DNA from: Sthenelais limicola
Taxonomy: Eukaryota > Annelida > Polychaeta > Phyllodocida > Sigalionidae
NCBI GenBank assembly: GCA_942159475.1
Contig: OW804096.1
Span: 41,477,744 to 41,541,743, forward strand
Direction: 5' to 3'
DNA: 64,000 nt
In this document: positions 41,234-54,882 of the stretch, one piece after another
Layout of the letters: every line of letters starts with the position of its first letter
Position numbering within the stretch: position 1 is the first letter of the stretch
Notes under the pieces: generated by a model
What the model saw: the letters and a program-made list of their open reading frames with translations, nothing else
Told to the model about the DNA's origin: nothing
Database searches by the model: none
Position numbers and translations under genes: made by a program

Positions 41234-41759
41234 TCTTGACGCACAAGTAATTTAGTACACAAAATGCCATTCAAAGTCTGAAAGCCTTCTCAATATGAAA
41301 GGTGAAAGAACAGTATGTTCTCCGTAGACATTTCTAAATATAGCAATATGTGTTTCATGTAACACAAATCATTAATAATGCGGTTGTTAAATGCGAATAG
41401 CCAGGTTACATACAAACAGATATTCAAAGGTCTCAAATCAAACAAACAGCTCACTTTGACACCAGGACAGGGAATCAAATTTACAATATTGATATGCACG
41501 AGTATGGCAAGAGTAGATGCACGATAATTATATCTGGAATAGTCTAAGGGTCAACCTCAATCTCTGAACTGTAAAAGCTCAAGCTTCCTGAGTGTCGTTG
41601 ATTATCATTTTTGGGTAATAACATCAACATGCGGAAAGAAAGGCTGAGGGGTTTCGTAAAAAATATCAAGGCCTCGAATATATCTTCTGTAATTTATATT
41701 ATGTAAGTATTCTTAAGATGGAAAATGGCGTGTTCGAGGTGAATCCATGTTAGTAGAAT

Positions 41760-44700
41760 TTATGAGTTCTTCTGCGTAACTGCCATGGTCACCTGCAATG
41801 ATAACAAGTATATGATAATACCAAATCTGAACAACGGGTTACTAACAATTGAACAATGCAAAATGGAATTTTAAGCTACAAAAGAAAATGATGTCAGAAT
41901 ATGAGAGATATGTTATCACTACAAAAATGATATGGCTTCGAAATGATTCGTCTCCCATATATAACGGCATTAATAGAAGTATCCATAATGTACTCCTCTT
42001 CGTACAGCATTTGCCATTCACCGATGTAAAATTATCCTTACACACTTTTAAGATATTAGCTGTTATCGACCACAAACCATGGCTTTTAAATAAATTACAT
42101 ATATAAATGCAATATTCCGCTAAGAATAATACTCACGCATTTGACCTCTGTGTAATTTGCTAAACCATATTCTCCCAGTTCACGACCATTCCCTGACATT
42201 TTATATCCTCCGAAAGGTGCTGCTGCGTCGAACTTATCGTAGCAATTGACCCTGCAAAAGAGGTAAAATAAAACATATTAGATAGGAAAAATACAGGTTA
42301 ATTGTGTAAGGCACCTATTTAGCGCAGATCTGATAAGCATTGGCTTGACAAACATTGCTGCATTTCTATCTGACAAATATTTCAGTTCACATAGTCCACT
42401 AAGAAAGTAACATGATCGAATTCCTCATACCATACGGTTCCTGCTCTGAGAGTGTTTGCCAAGTGCACTGCTTTGTCAAGGTTTGTGGTGAAAACTGAAG
42501 CTGCCAGGCCGTAAATTGTCTTGTCATTGGACCGGTGGATGACTTCATCCATGTCCTTGAACTTCATGATTTGCATGACAGGTCCGAAGATCTGTAAGAA
42601 CAAAATGATATCTCACATCTACCATTCAATACATGACTTAACATATAAAGCTAAAAACTAATTAAGTTAGAAAATTGGAATGGAAGATTATTTGCAAATC
42701 ACTAATATTATTAATTAAATTTGACCATACACTGCCGAAATTTATATGATTGTTTTTATATGAAATGGTTTATCCAAGTACCTCTTCGTTGGCAATAACA
42801 TGGTGATCCTGAACATCAGCGAACACAGTGGGTTCTACAAAGTATCCCTTGTCGCCCTGTCTGTTTCCTCCTACCAAAAGTTTAGCTCCTTCGTTCTTGC
42901 CTTGCTCGATCAGACCTAGAATTTTGTGAAGTTGCTCTTCACTGATCTGAAAGAGGAAGTATTAATAGATAGTATAGGCACATGAAACAAAACGATTAAA
43001 CAGAAACGCACCAACATAAAAACAAGGCAACGAAAAGTTCCACTCATCGTTCTTTATATAGGTATTTAAAAGTAACCTCTGACGACTGTCTTGCAACCGG
43101 TTAGCAGTAATTCCATTCATCAAAAATAATTAAAGTATAATATTAAAGGGTCGTATCTACATGCAAAAGTTCAAAGTGGGATTGTTTAGAAGTTGAAATT
43201 GGGTTACGTATACAGACTATTAAGACACTCACTTGGGGCCCCTGTTCGTTGGATTGATCATAGGGATCTCCCACAGTCCTCTTCTTGGCACGCTCAACGC
43301 TTCTCTCTACAAATTCATCATAAGCAGCTTCCTCAACGAAGATACGAGTACCTGCGCAGCAACACTGTCCTTGATTGAAGAACAACCCGAAATGTGATGT
43401 CTCAACGGCGAGATCCACTGGAAATCAAAGGTTGAAGTACAGTACATGACCGTTCGAATGCAAAGCCAAAATAATTCGAAACTATATAAAAATGAGACAG
43501 GTAATACTTACATTAAGAATATTTTTCCAAAAGGGAAAAAAAACAAAAAGCATAATATTTTCCAAAAGGGAATTGTTTGAGATCTAATCATTTTCAGAAA
43601 CGGGAAACTTAGAATATGTGCTATATGTTTTTATGTAGAAAAAGGACATTTTGGTTCGACCAAATATTGTTCCTACTATTGAAAATTATCATTATTGCTC
43701 ATAATAAACCTGAATGAAAACCTAGGACGGATAGGTTTGGACTACGGATAGTTTTCACTCACTGTTGGCATCAGCAAAAACGATATTTGGGCTCTTTCCT
43801 CCAAGCTCCAATGTTACACGCTTGAGATTAGATTTGGCTGCCATTTGTGCTACGAGTTGACCTATCTATGAACGTAAAAGGCCAGTGAGTTGAGTATACA
43901 TTTCCGATTTCCATGTACCGGTAGTGGCTATTATCTATCTATGATTATGCACAACAGTAGATTTTGCCCCAAGTGCAAGTTATATATACATTAAATTACA
44001 TGGCTTGATATCATGACTGTCAATCAAGTATGTTCCTACTTGAGGACCATCATTTTAACTTTAGAAGGGGTGTGTATATAGTGATACATCAAGTTATATA
44101 CACGCAGAAAAGTCCACGTTGACTCCAGAACTACCACTCCCTTACAATCCTAATCATTTGTATCTTTTGAAAGGACAATACTAAAGAGTCCATACCTCGG
44201 TAGAACCAGTGAACGCAAGCTTGTCTACATCCATGTGTTGAGCAATGGCCGCTCCGGCTGTGGGTCCGAAACCACTGATAATGTTGATGACACCAGGGGG
44301 AAATCCAACCTAAATAAGGATGTGTTTTTATATAAACTAGTCTGAGTTTGCATCTCACAAAATATCGCATTGATTTGATACTAACTATTGACAGTTCAGG
44401 ATTCAGTTCATGGTTAACACTAATTAACAGCGCTAAATACTCCTACTAGACTTTTTAAAGAGTGTGTAGATATTTAAATTCAGAGGAAGTCCCAAATAGA
44501 ATTTTCTCTCTCAAACTAATACCTTAGTTTTACCTGTAGATATTGTCGAGTTAAAGACGAATGAATTGGAAACAAATTATTTATCATCGATTTGTCTGGT
44601 TACACAGCTTTAATCCTATATAGTATATGGAGTATAATACTCTATTATATGAAAGGCAACGCCTGAAAACATCCTTGAAGATAGTGCGTAATTCTTGTAA

Positions 44701-47700
44701 CTGTTAAATAATTATTGGCCTCAAATGAATTTTAAAAAAACGATATCAAATTACCTCAGCGGCAAGGTGGGCGATGTAGAGGGCAGTGAGGGGTGTCTGT
44801 TCCGCTGTCTTCATGACTACTGTATTGCCAGTGGAAAGGGCGGGGCCCAACTTCCAGGCTTGCATAAGTAATGGGAAGTTCCACTGTAAGAGAAAAGAAA
44901 AAAATCCAAATAAATATATAAAAATTCCATGGTAAGATGCCATCATAAAAGAGTTCACCATATAAATAAGACTATACGAAAGATAGTTACTTCTAAGATT
45001 CTAAATGGAGCTAAAACATGGGTAGAATAAATGAATGAAAATTCTTTAAAACCAATACATTAGATGATCCACAAATTTCTTGTGAATGACAATCTTTGAA
45101 TTTATCTTCGAATGCTAAATTAACTTTTCCATATCTGCGTGTCTTAAATTAAATATTCCACAAATAATCCCAGACAGCAAAAGACTATTCAAAATGGCAG
45201 AAATATTACTCACTGGAATGATTTGACCGGCCACTCCTACTGGTTCGTGTCTTGTGTATGTGAAGAAATCTCCAGCTGATAAAGTCAGAAATGGATCCAT
45301 TAATATATGCCATGATAATAAATCTATTTTCACGAAAATACCCGAGATAAAGGAAACACACGTTAACAATGTGCAGGCTTTTTCATCAGTCTTTTACCTA
45401 TTGGTAGTCAACACACTTCTACCATCAATCACTCTGCACAGACGTCACAGACCTAATTATTTATTTACAGACCTTTCCAAGGAGAAACTATATTGCATTG
45501 CTTGGATGGACATATGAAACAAGGTGGTGTATCTGGTATGAAGGAGACCATTAATTTTGTTGAAAAACAAAGCCATTGAATCTCAGTAACACTAATCAAA
45601 ATAAAGTCTTTTTGGAAGGATATCAAAAACAGAAAGTATTTGTCGTGGATCCGGTGCCTGAGGAGACGAAAGTAAAAGGACACCACTGACATACTACTAA
45701 AATGGAAGGTCACGTTGCCATATTGAGGTAGACATTACGTTAAGAGGAAGGCACACGCAGAAATCTTTAGTCCACATTCAAAAAACAGACATCGTTCGCA
45801 TTCTTAAGTGCCCGAGACAATGGCCTCGGGAAAATTACACATAAGAAAGACGGTCAATAGAAATATCGATTTCGTATTGGTTTTACGAACACTACAAATC
45901 TATAGGTGTTTGGTGCTAACATACAAAGGCACAGACTCAGAGTTAGCTCCTGTTACAAAGAACCAAGAACGGAGGTGAAATACAAGTCTAGAAAAGTTTA
46001 GGACTTTTCAATATATATATATATATGTTTACACTTTACTCTACCAACCTTATACAATACACATTTCAAGGGGCGGAGAAAAGACTACTGTTGAACGACA
46101 GAAGATTCTGATGAATAATTAAAGTGAATTTCGTATAATGAATATTCGTGCTAATTATACTTTAGACACCATTGTCTTTCCTTATGAATATACTCACTGA
46201 TAGGAATAACTTTTCCGTGGTTCTTGTCCGCCCAGCCGGCATAGTATCTAAAGTTGTAAAACGTATTGTTTAGAGAAAGCTTCAGTAGAACATTAGAGAT
46301 CAAAGCAGGTTTGTTTACACTTTAAGTTTAATCAAGGCCTAGGCCAATTTCACACGGCTTACCGTGTATTTACTAAACATGACGGTAGGCTCATGAAAGA
46401 TTAGGTCATAGGGCATAATTGAAGGTGTCAAAATAGTTGCCCTCTCTAAGTTTCTCACGACAGACTTTAAAAATTTAAAATCATTCAGATCGTAGTTATA
46501 TTGAACAATTTGGTGAACCTTCGTGAAAGTATGTTTTATATTAATAATATCATTCGGCACATTTATATAACATGCTTTGTAGATTTAGAAGTCAATAGCA
46601 GGACCATCATCCATTTCACTGATAGTCATCTCCAAAATACACCCAAGAAGGAAGATTTTAGAGCAGCCAGAGTGGATTATGTCATACGCAAGGATCATTA
46701 TTCAGGGAATGAAGCAAGATATATTTAGCAAGTGTAAATAATATTATATCACAGGTTTGTAGATTTGTTTACTGAATTCCTGACTGGATAATAGAGGGGA
46801 AACGAGGAGAGAGAGAGAAGAGACGTATCTCAGTGAAAGGGAGGGAGACTATCTCAGTGAAAGGACATACATATATAGTGTGGAAGTCAATAAGTGATGT
46901 ATATTTACCTGTAACAAGCAATGCTGAGAGGTACATCTGCAGCAAGGGCCACGTGGTAAGGTTTGCCATTATCAAGGGTTTCAAGAGCCTGGCAAATAAT
47001 ACATCAATGGTTATATTCAGATATATTAACAATTCTTAAAGTTTGATACCTTTTAACCTTTTCCAACACATTTCGAATCAATAAACAAGGAGTTAAAATC
47101 AATTAGGTTAATTGAACAATTTAATACCTTAATCACCCATTTCAGTTAGTCATAACAATACACTATACATCAAACAGGAATGAAAATTTGACGTAAACCA
47201 TTTTTTATTTTCATTTTTTTGAGAATTTAAGGTACAAAAAGAATGAATTTGTGGGAAATACGACATATTTTTTTATGAGTTTTTAAAAATACTGATTTCA
47301 GTAGATACTGAAGACTTTCTTTCCTAAAATTAAAGGATACACACAGCTACAAACTGTATTTGTGGACTACTTCATAGCTTCTCACAGAGCATAAACGAGC
47401 AATATAGAACTCACGGCCAAATACTCGGCCTCCTGTTCCATGCGGTCAGCCAGTTTGTTGAGGAGATGTCCCCTCTGCGCAGCGTCCATCCGTCTCCATG
47501 GTGCCCCAATGGCGAAGGCTTCGCGGGCAGCTTTCACCGCAATGTCAACATCAGCCTTCAAGGAGGAAAATAAAGACAGACGTAAGAGCACCTGGATGGA
47601 TGGATCTGTCGGCCATAGCAAGAGTTTCTCCCAAGATGTGAACACGTGATATGGGGATCGGATGAAAACAAACCACAAGAAAATAAAACAATTCAAATCT

Positions 47701-50700
47701 AGTATATAGCTGGCTGGGCCGACCCTAGTCAAACAATGTTAAAACAAAAACAAAAGTAAATTACCAAATTCAAGATAAGGAAGATGGACTAGAAATATCA
47801 AAAGCAAAAATGTTGTAATAATTAACATTTCAGACATAAAATATGTTAACATCCATTGGTTCTGGAAGGATAGTTCATGTAAAAGTATATGTCATGTTCG
47901 GCTAACCCATTTTATCAAGCATAATGGTTTTATATAATTTCAGAATGAGATTTATTTGAAATAAACGCTAAAGCCATAAGAGAATGATTTAATCAAATAT
48001 TAAAGACAACCATTTTTCTTCCTATTATCAACGAGTTTGTGTGAGTATAAACTCGTTGCTATTATTAATTACGTTTCCAAAATTTGTATTTACCATAAAT
48101 TCCAAATATTTGGTTTGAGCGATATTTTACAACAATTCTAATCGGTTCGATGAGGTCTTTATGAGAATACTATGGATGCCGGTAACACTATTGTGTGATA
48201 TCAAAAGTAGGAGCGCGGTCATACTTTCAACGTAAATTATCTCCAGCAACGATCTACCACAGAACAAATAGACCATAAGATCCAGTGCGTCGCAAATGGC
48301 ATGCTAAACGGTCTAGCTATTCCAATTCCGAGTAACTAGGGTATATTCAATATCAGCACGTGAGTCCTTGAAAAGCCAGGAATGCAAAACAATATGCCGC
48401 CAGATCAAATCGCTATCGGGCCCACAATGTTATGTTTGGCTTGCCATAACCACACACCGCGCGGCCCTGGGATCACAGTCATGACCCCCAGTGAACGCAT
48501 ATATATAGCGGCAGATGAAGCATGAAGGACAAGACATAACAAGACTGAGGATCTAGAGTTATAATTCAAGAAATATATAAAATAATGCTAACAGATCAAT
48601 TAAAACTACTTTGATTGCCATGTCTGCATGGTATCATGGTATATAGGCTAATTTAATGCATGCCCACGATCATGGACATTGAAATGAAAAGGCCAGTATC
48701 CAGTCGCCTACATAGCATCACATACATGCATGTACTTAGCTCAACATGCATCGTCCTATTATAAATGAGTTTCAAAAGATAACGCGACACATTTCTATCA
48801 ACACAGTTGAAAAGGTCAGCGTAAATGGTTACTGCAAATCACCTAGACTTGCCCTAAGTCCCAGCTAAAATGAAAAGGGCATGCAGGACAAGTAGATGGG
48901 AGACTTTATGTGGCGCAATTATCGCTTTTATAATAAGATCTCACAAAAAACATAAATAGGGGTAGCATATATACTAGCTGATGTTTATGTTGGAATAAAC
49001 AAACTTATTTCGCCAAACAAACGTGCATGGTAGAGGGAATCAGATAATGTCATTAGTATTATAACATGTAGACAGAGTATCCACCCACTATGTCGCTGGG
49101 GGCGAGGACGATTATATAGCCATAGGCTATATAACATGATAAGCTATATCAGCTAAATATAGTTGGTGGAATGGATACAACAATAAACACACACATTATA
49201 GTACCGAACCTACAACAGGTTTCATGTAATAAGACGGGCGGTAACTTCAGATCCGCAATCTATCTGACTTCAGAGTAATTCTTCTTTAATACACTAATTA
49301 AGATCGATCTGTCCTATTCATTTTTGTATCTTGCCAGTGGCAGTCACCCAACACGAATGTCAATTTGAATGACCCAAGAAAACGGTACCAAAGTTCTCCC
49401 ATTAGAAGTCTGGGTCTCCCATTAGAAGTCTCGCAGCTGTTTCCCCAGCCACCGTCAAAGTGGGAGTTGCTGCGATATGCTTGAGGTGTGCCCTCATAGT
49501 CATACACCTTAATTACGGTATTCTACATTAGACCCAAAGTATATATGTCTCAAGTGAATGAATTAGTCACAACCCAGTTATTCCCTCAACTGGTGACGTT
49601 ATGGTGATGATGTTTATCTGACTGACAACGGGGTCATATTTTCCACATACCAGCATATTATTGACAAGAGACATTAATCGAGTTATGGGACAAACCCATG
49701 CATATGTATACATATGTACTAAGTTATAGGATTGTTTACATCTAAAGGCAGTGGTGATTTCAACCCAACACCTCGAATTAACAAACTGACAGAACATACT
49801 GGGTGTCCGAAACTTCACCGGATAAAATTGAAAATAGAAAAGGTTCACACAAAAATATTTCCAATCTATGTTGTACCGGATCATTGACAGACCGTGAAAC
49901 TGATAAACAAGTTAATGAAGTGTATGTGAACCTCAGAGTAGTAATTATGAACCAAAATAGGGTAGCTTGTATACAATAACCTAAAAAAAATAGTACGTAT
50001 AATGTACCGAACATTTCAACAACCAGTAATTAATACCGATGTAAGGTCGAAGTCCTGAGGAGAATGTTTACTCGCGTTTCATACAAGCTGTCACTCAAAG
50101 TGTCTTGCCGGAAAGTGTAGTATCCCGTTCCAAAAAACTTAAAAAGGCGGGGATAGTGTCCAATAAAATGTGTAACTTTTTATGTGTAGCTTTCCTCACG
50201 TATCATACAAAGTGTTCCATGGTAATCATCAGTACTATTCTTTTCATTACTCAGCTATTCCAAAGAAAATCCATATATAATGTCTAGAAATGTTCATAAA
50301 GCTTACAACACAAAACATACATTGTATGTATAATTGAACATGAGTAAGTTAGTATCAGAAGTGCATGAGTGTATATAGAAACAGAACTGATGAAAATGAT
50401 TTTCTCAGGGAATGGTTTACGGAATGGGACCGGCCAGTGACTTAAATTTAGCCGATGTTAATGAGAGTACTCATTCGAATCTGGTCCTTTGCTTCAGCAA
50501 ATCAGGGAGTTTCGAGCGGAAATATAAGATAGAGAGAATATATATAATTATACAATTTGTTTCGCCCGAGACGGAATGAGTAAGACCACAAGCTCCAAAT
50601 CCAATAACTTTTAAAGAACTAATTGACCTGATTCCATGAAAAATTAATTACCTGTGATAATTAACAGAATTAATTAATCTGAGCAATCACTGAGTATTTA

Positions 50701-53700
50701 ACGCAGAATAACAAAAGGAGCAAATCGATAATCATTTGTTGTACAATATTTCATTCTCAGATTGATCATTTTTTAGTATTCCTTACCAAATGGTAAAAAT
50801 AAAGGTTTTTTTTCCACACAGAGCGGTTGCTGCTAAGGAACGGCACTGATTATTGATATATACCCCTGATTTCAGTATGATTAAGGGAAGAAATTCCGAA
50901 ATACCCGCCAATAGCAGGCAGAACCGATGCTAATTAATAAAAATAGCAAATTGACCACACTTTTGGGTTCATCATCCATCGTCTTTACTATATGCACTCA
51001 TGCTCGTAGTGATCCCTCATACAAACATCGAATAGAAAGTAAATATATTCCTTTCATTTGGGATCAACTTACTTGGGCTTTTGAATACATTTGTTTTATT
51101 TAATACGTATACTACCTGAATGCCAACTCAAATCATTGAAATGAATAGGGTGTCTATTTACATTCCATGTTCATTAAAAAGGATGCTTTAATCAGCAAGG
51201 AAGAGGGACGGTGCAATTATGTCCGCCTCGCATGGTTAATACCGTATGGATGTATGCCATGGTATGGGGTGCACGAAATGACATGCCATCGATACAGGAA
51301 GGATGAGTTGGGATCCAGACGATACATACTGTGACAACAGGATATCCATAGATAAAAGCTAAGGGAAGCTGATTTAGTATGTATTCACCACGAAGGACAT
51401 ATTAGACAAAGAACACTATATATAAATACCGCATGGTGTTGTATGTGGGCCAATAGCCCCAACCAACAAGTGCATATATCTAGTATAGTAGAACAGTATT
51501 CAATCGAGTGAAAGAATTGTGTTGGCCCTAACCTTGAAAGTACTTCAAACAAAACGACAGAGCCTATACAGTGTTATAGTTTTTAATAGTTATTCCATAG
51601 AGATAAAGGGGTAAGATTTCAAGAAAGTCATGAAGTGCTGTCTGGCAACACAATGGAGAATCAACGTAATAAAAACAAGTGTCTGTGGATCACAACATTC
51701 TCAGCTCGAAAGCGCTGTCCCTAGTGAATAACTGTTCGTGCCAAACAATACCATTACATCCTTAGGTGCTCTTAATGTGATGAATGTATACAAAATACTT
51801 ATATATTAATACAATTGCTAGGCAAAGATCACAGACCTTAGGTTAATCGGGTGAGGGTTGGTGGTTTCAGATGTCCAAATGATAGGCTAATACTTCAAAT
51901 GTAATACAATTAGGAATTTGTAAAGTGCGTAGTATTAACAGGTATGAAATATACATAGACCTATTTAGTAGGTTTTCTGACAAGCCGAATGTTGGTGGGA
52001 GGGAGATATGTCAGCCGACATCCCATACATCAGTCCAATTCGTTTGGCTATATATGGGTTCATGTTATTCAACTGTATATCCACCTTGAGCAAGAGAGAG
52101 CCTTACACTTTTGCTCTCACCAAACACAAAATATTTGGAATAGTGTTTACACTTACAGTGTCTTGAGAAATTAGAATATATGCACAAGGATTACCCCATA
52201 CCAACTGCCCTATTATATTCGCGACATCACGGGGCGGGGGTGGGGTGGGAGGGGAGTCAATGCGGAGAACTTTTATATACATGATTGAGGTAGATATATA
52301 TTCGAATACTCATAAGATCCAATTCAAAAGAGAATACGGGCCATTGCATTGAATGAAATGTGTTGGTGTGTGAGTGTCATGATTGTGATTTACTAAATTA
52401 ATACTCTCATGATCCTAAACAGAGTATGTGCTCAGCTATCATCCAGGAGACGCTCAGTAAATGGGGTGTGGGTGCTTCACGCCCTTCTTAACAGATCTCA
52501 TATTAGAGCGAGAGAGGAACACGCTAACGGGATCCGATACCCTGCTCTTTTCAATCATTAGTAATGGGTTTAGTATAGGCAGCTATACACATGGCAGGCC
52601 ATTGATAACTCAGTCAGCAAGCCGCTTGTGGGACTCGAATCTGGGACTACTAAGAGCATGTAAAATTGCTGGTTTTGAGTCCAACCAGTGAAGTATGTAT
52701 TCACACAAAACTTGAGAATCACCGCATGAGAGATAGCTAGATATTCGAATTGTCACTCTTGGAAATATTGATAGTTTCAAAAGATCTAGCTGTGTGTAAC
52801 AAGACGAATCATTGAGGTCCAATAAACAGCACTTCTATTTGATATGAATCATGTATACACATTTATCATATACGCATTTGCTCGGCTGACTAGATTTCTT
52901 TCTGTCTACAATAAACAAAATGTTTTCAGACCGTGCCAAGAGGTGGAAATTTAAAAGGCAACTTTCCTGTCGACTGATATTCTTGTTTCAAAGAAAGCAC
53001 ACTTGATTTTGAGTGGGTGGAAGAATAACAGGACGTTTTGCTGTGTAGAGAAGTCTGACAAAATTCTAGGCCCAAAGTTGAGTCCCTTAAAACGGGGGTG
53101 GGTGGGAGCCTCTCGCCTCAAACCGCACAGAGCCATTATAATTCCATTAAGACCGCACAATGTCATTATATTCCCATTAGAACGCCGAGTCCCAGGTCAG
53201 GAAACCGATTAGCGAAGTAGGCGTCTAATCACTGACATACCATTCTTATCTGATCTGAGGGTTTTGGGCCTAGGCTGAAAAGCCTTCATCAATTCATTAT
53301 CAGAGGGCAAAACTAATTTAATGTTAATTTTCCTTAATAGAAATCAAAGACTTACTAAAGTCTATCGATTCATTTGTAATTTGTACTATTTCTGCAATCA
53401 GATCAGAATAGCCTGCACAAGTTAGTACTGTTATACCTTATGGTTACATAAGCATACCTACCTTAAAAATTTTACTATTACATGTTACCTGCATGCTGGC
53501 GCTAGCCCTACTGATTGTAATTAGCTAATGATTGGACAGCCTCTAACTTCACTTACCATCAGCCAGGAAGAAACACACTACGATACCCTACGTTATTTCT
53601 CCTTCATCAATTTGTGTTAATAAAATCCAGTTCCAGCAAAACTCAAAAACAAAAGTAAATGAAGGGAAATATGACAAACGATGAAAACGCACTTCTATGT

Positions 53701-53896
53701 CTGGTACCTACACAAATGTTGTCACTACGATCCAAAGTATGATAGAAGGCTATCCCATTTTAAAGGTTATTAATATCAACTTATTACTGACCTTGTCACC
53801 CTCGGCGACCTCACAGATGGGCTGCCCCGTACAGGGGTTGAGCGTCTCGAATGTCTTGCCGCTGACAGATGGAACGAATTCATTGTTGATGAAGAG
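41760..53896 (-). CDS. ALDH1/ALDH2-type aldehyde dehydrogenase, N-terminal exon not found
   Basis: NAD(P)+-dependent oxidation of aldehydes to acids; retinal- and acetaldehyde-type enzymes belong here. Thirteen exons in transcript order: 53896-53792, 47555-47415, 46988-46909, 46247-46198, 45275-45214, 44883-44755, 44309-44196, 43865-43763, 43417-43233, 42946-42782, 42591-42431, 42251-42137, 41792-41760. Phases agree, giving 480 residues, about 20 short of a full ALDH (about 500) at the N-terminus. Seen: [14 protein letters not shown] at the start, the oxyanion Asn in QIIPWNFP, the cofactor-site Lys in [16 protein letters not shown], the general-base Glu in [10 protein letters not shown], the nucleophile in [16 protein letters not shown], and the end AVTQKNS. 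All catalytic residues are present. Whether it is ALDH1A, ALDH2 or a lineage-specific copy cannot be told by eye, nor whether a mitochondrial presequence exists. Intron 53791-47556 is 6.2 kb. Confidence 0.95.
46014..46026. repeat. Short (AT)n tract
   Basis: A run of TA dinucleotides in an ALDH intron. Confidence 0.7.
49395..49431. repeat. Tandem pair of TCTCCCATTAGAAGTCT
   Basis: Two exact 17-bp copies, 20 bp apart. Confidence 0.88.
52231..52256 (+). repeat. G-quadruplex-type run
   Basis: Five G-runs of 3-5 bases separated by single bases (GGGGCGGGGGTGGGG then GGG and GGGG). It lies on the plus strand, that is, the template strand for ALDH. Confidence 0.85.
53117..53280. repeat. Dispersed repeat, copy 1
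   Basis: Shares AAACCGCA, ATGTCATTATA, CCCATTA, ATTAGCG and GTAGGCGTCTAATC, in the same order and orientation, with 62191-62318. Unknown family. Confidence 0.7.
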
Positions 53897-54851
53897 CTAA
53901 AATTAGAGAGAAAAATAATATCAGTTTTTTTCCATTTGTCACGATTTTAAAGAAAGAGAATTCAAGGTAAAACAAAATAAGAGTAAACATACATCAATAA
54001 AACCAACCCGCACCAAAAGCAGGAAAAATAGAGTGAATATTTATGAAGTTTTGTTTAACTACTGTTATCCCAATAAGCCGAGCGTGGCGTCGGGGGTAGA
54101 GAGCTCAATACAGTAATCTAACAATAATATGGAGGGCTATGGGGTCTCTGCAATAATAGCTGAACTTGATCCTAAGAAAGCACGAGAAAGCTTTATAAAG
54201 TACAGTAAAGGAATGGAAATATACTGGGTGGCGCCCGGTGCACGAGGCTGGGGCAAATTGATGTCAATATGTAAAGTGCTATGAAGGAATTGTTTTGCTG
54301 AACGACTTCCTACTTATATAAAGCAGCTTGTTGGAAATGAATAGGGCACATTGCCAGGCATTGGGGGCAAGATAGGATGAAAAACACAAACAATTAAGCA
54401 TCATGAGAGACCATGGGGCCTACATTTACGAGTAATGATCAATCCAAGGCTATCATCATTAGACTTTAGAGCATATTCCATGTCGTAGTTACATTTGGTA
54501 GTCTAATATTGAGGTTAAAATGTGATTACTCATCTGCTGAAGACTCTTGTTAAAGCAAAGTTTCTCACTATGACTGGAAAGTTCGACATCCAATAATGAA
54601 TATGGCAGTTCAGTAGTTGGAATACTTCCAAATACTAGACAAATGCATGGTAGGGGGTGAAGCACGAGGATGTGAAAGTTAAGAGGTTGATATTCTATTA
54701 TATATGATAATCTTAATATAGCCAAACGTTATATTTTATCTTGCTAGTTTTAGCATGAAGGTAAATAGGGCATCGTATGATCCATGAAATAGCTGAGGCC
54801 ACGAAATATAACCATAGATATACACATGTACCTAGCTTTCAATTATATTTT

Positions 54852-54882
54852 ACATTGCAAGCGTACCGTACGCTTGCAATGT
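54852..54882. repeat. Perfect palindrome, 15-bp arms, 1-nt spacer
   Basis: ACATTGCAAGCGTAC, then C, then its exact complement. Confidence 0.92.

Larger units (their letters stand above)
47556..53791 (-). other. Large ALDH intron
   Basis: No exon seen in 6.2 kb. Contents: the small hairpin CAACGAGTTT/AAACTCGTTG near 48030-48060, a 20-bp-period duplication at 49395-49431, a G-quadruplex-type run at 52231-52256, and one copy of a dispersed repeat at 53117-53280. Confidence 0.6.

Noticed and set aside
53260..53320. Fourth hammerhead, TTGATGAAGG-like text on the minus strand.
   Set aside because: No GAAAC box and no matching stem I.
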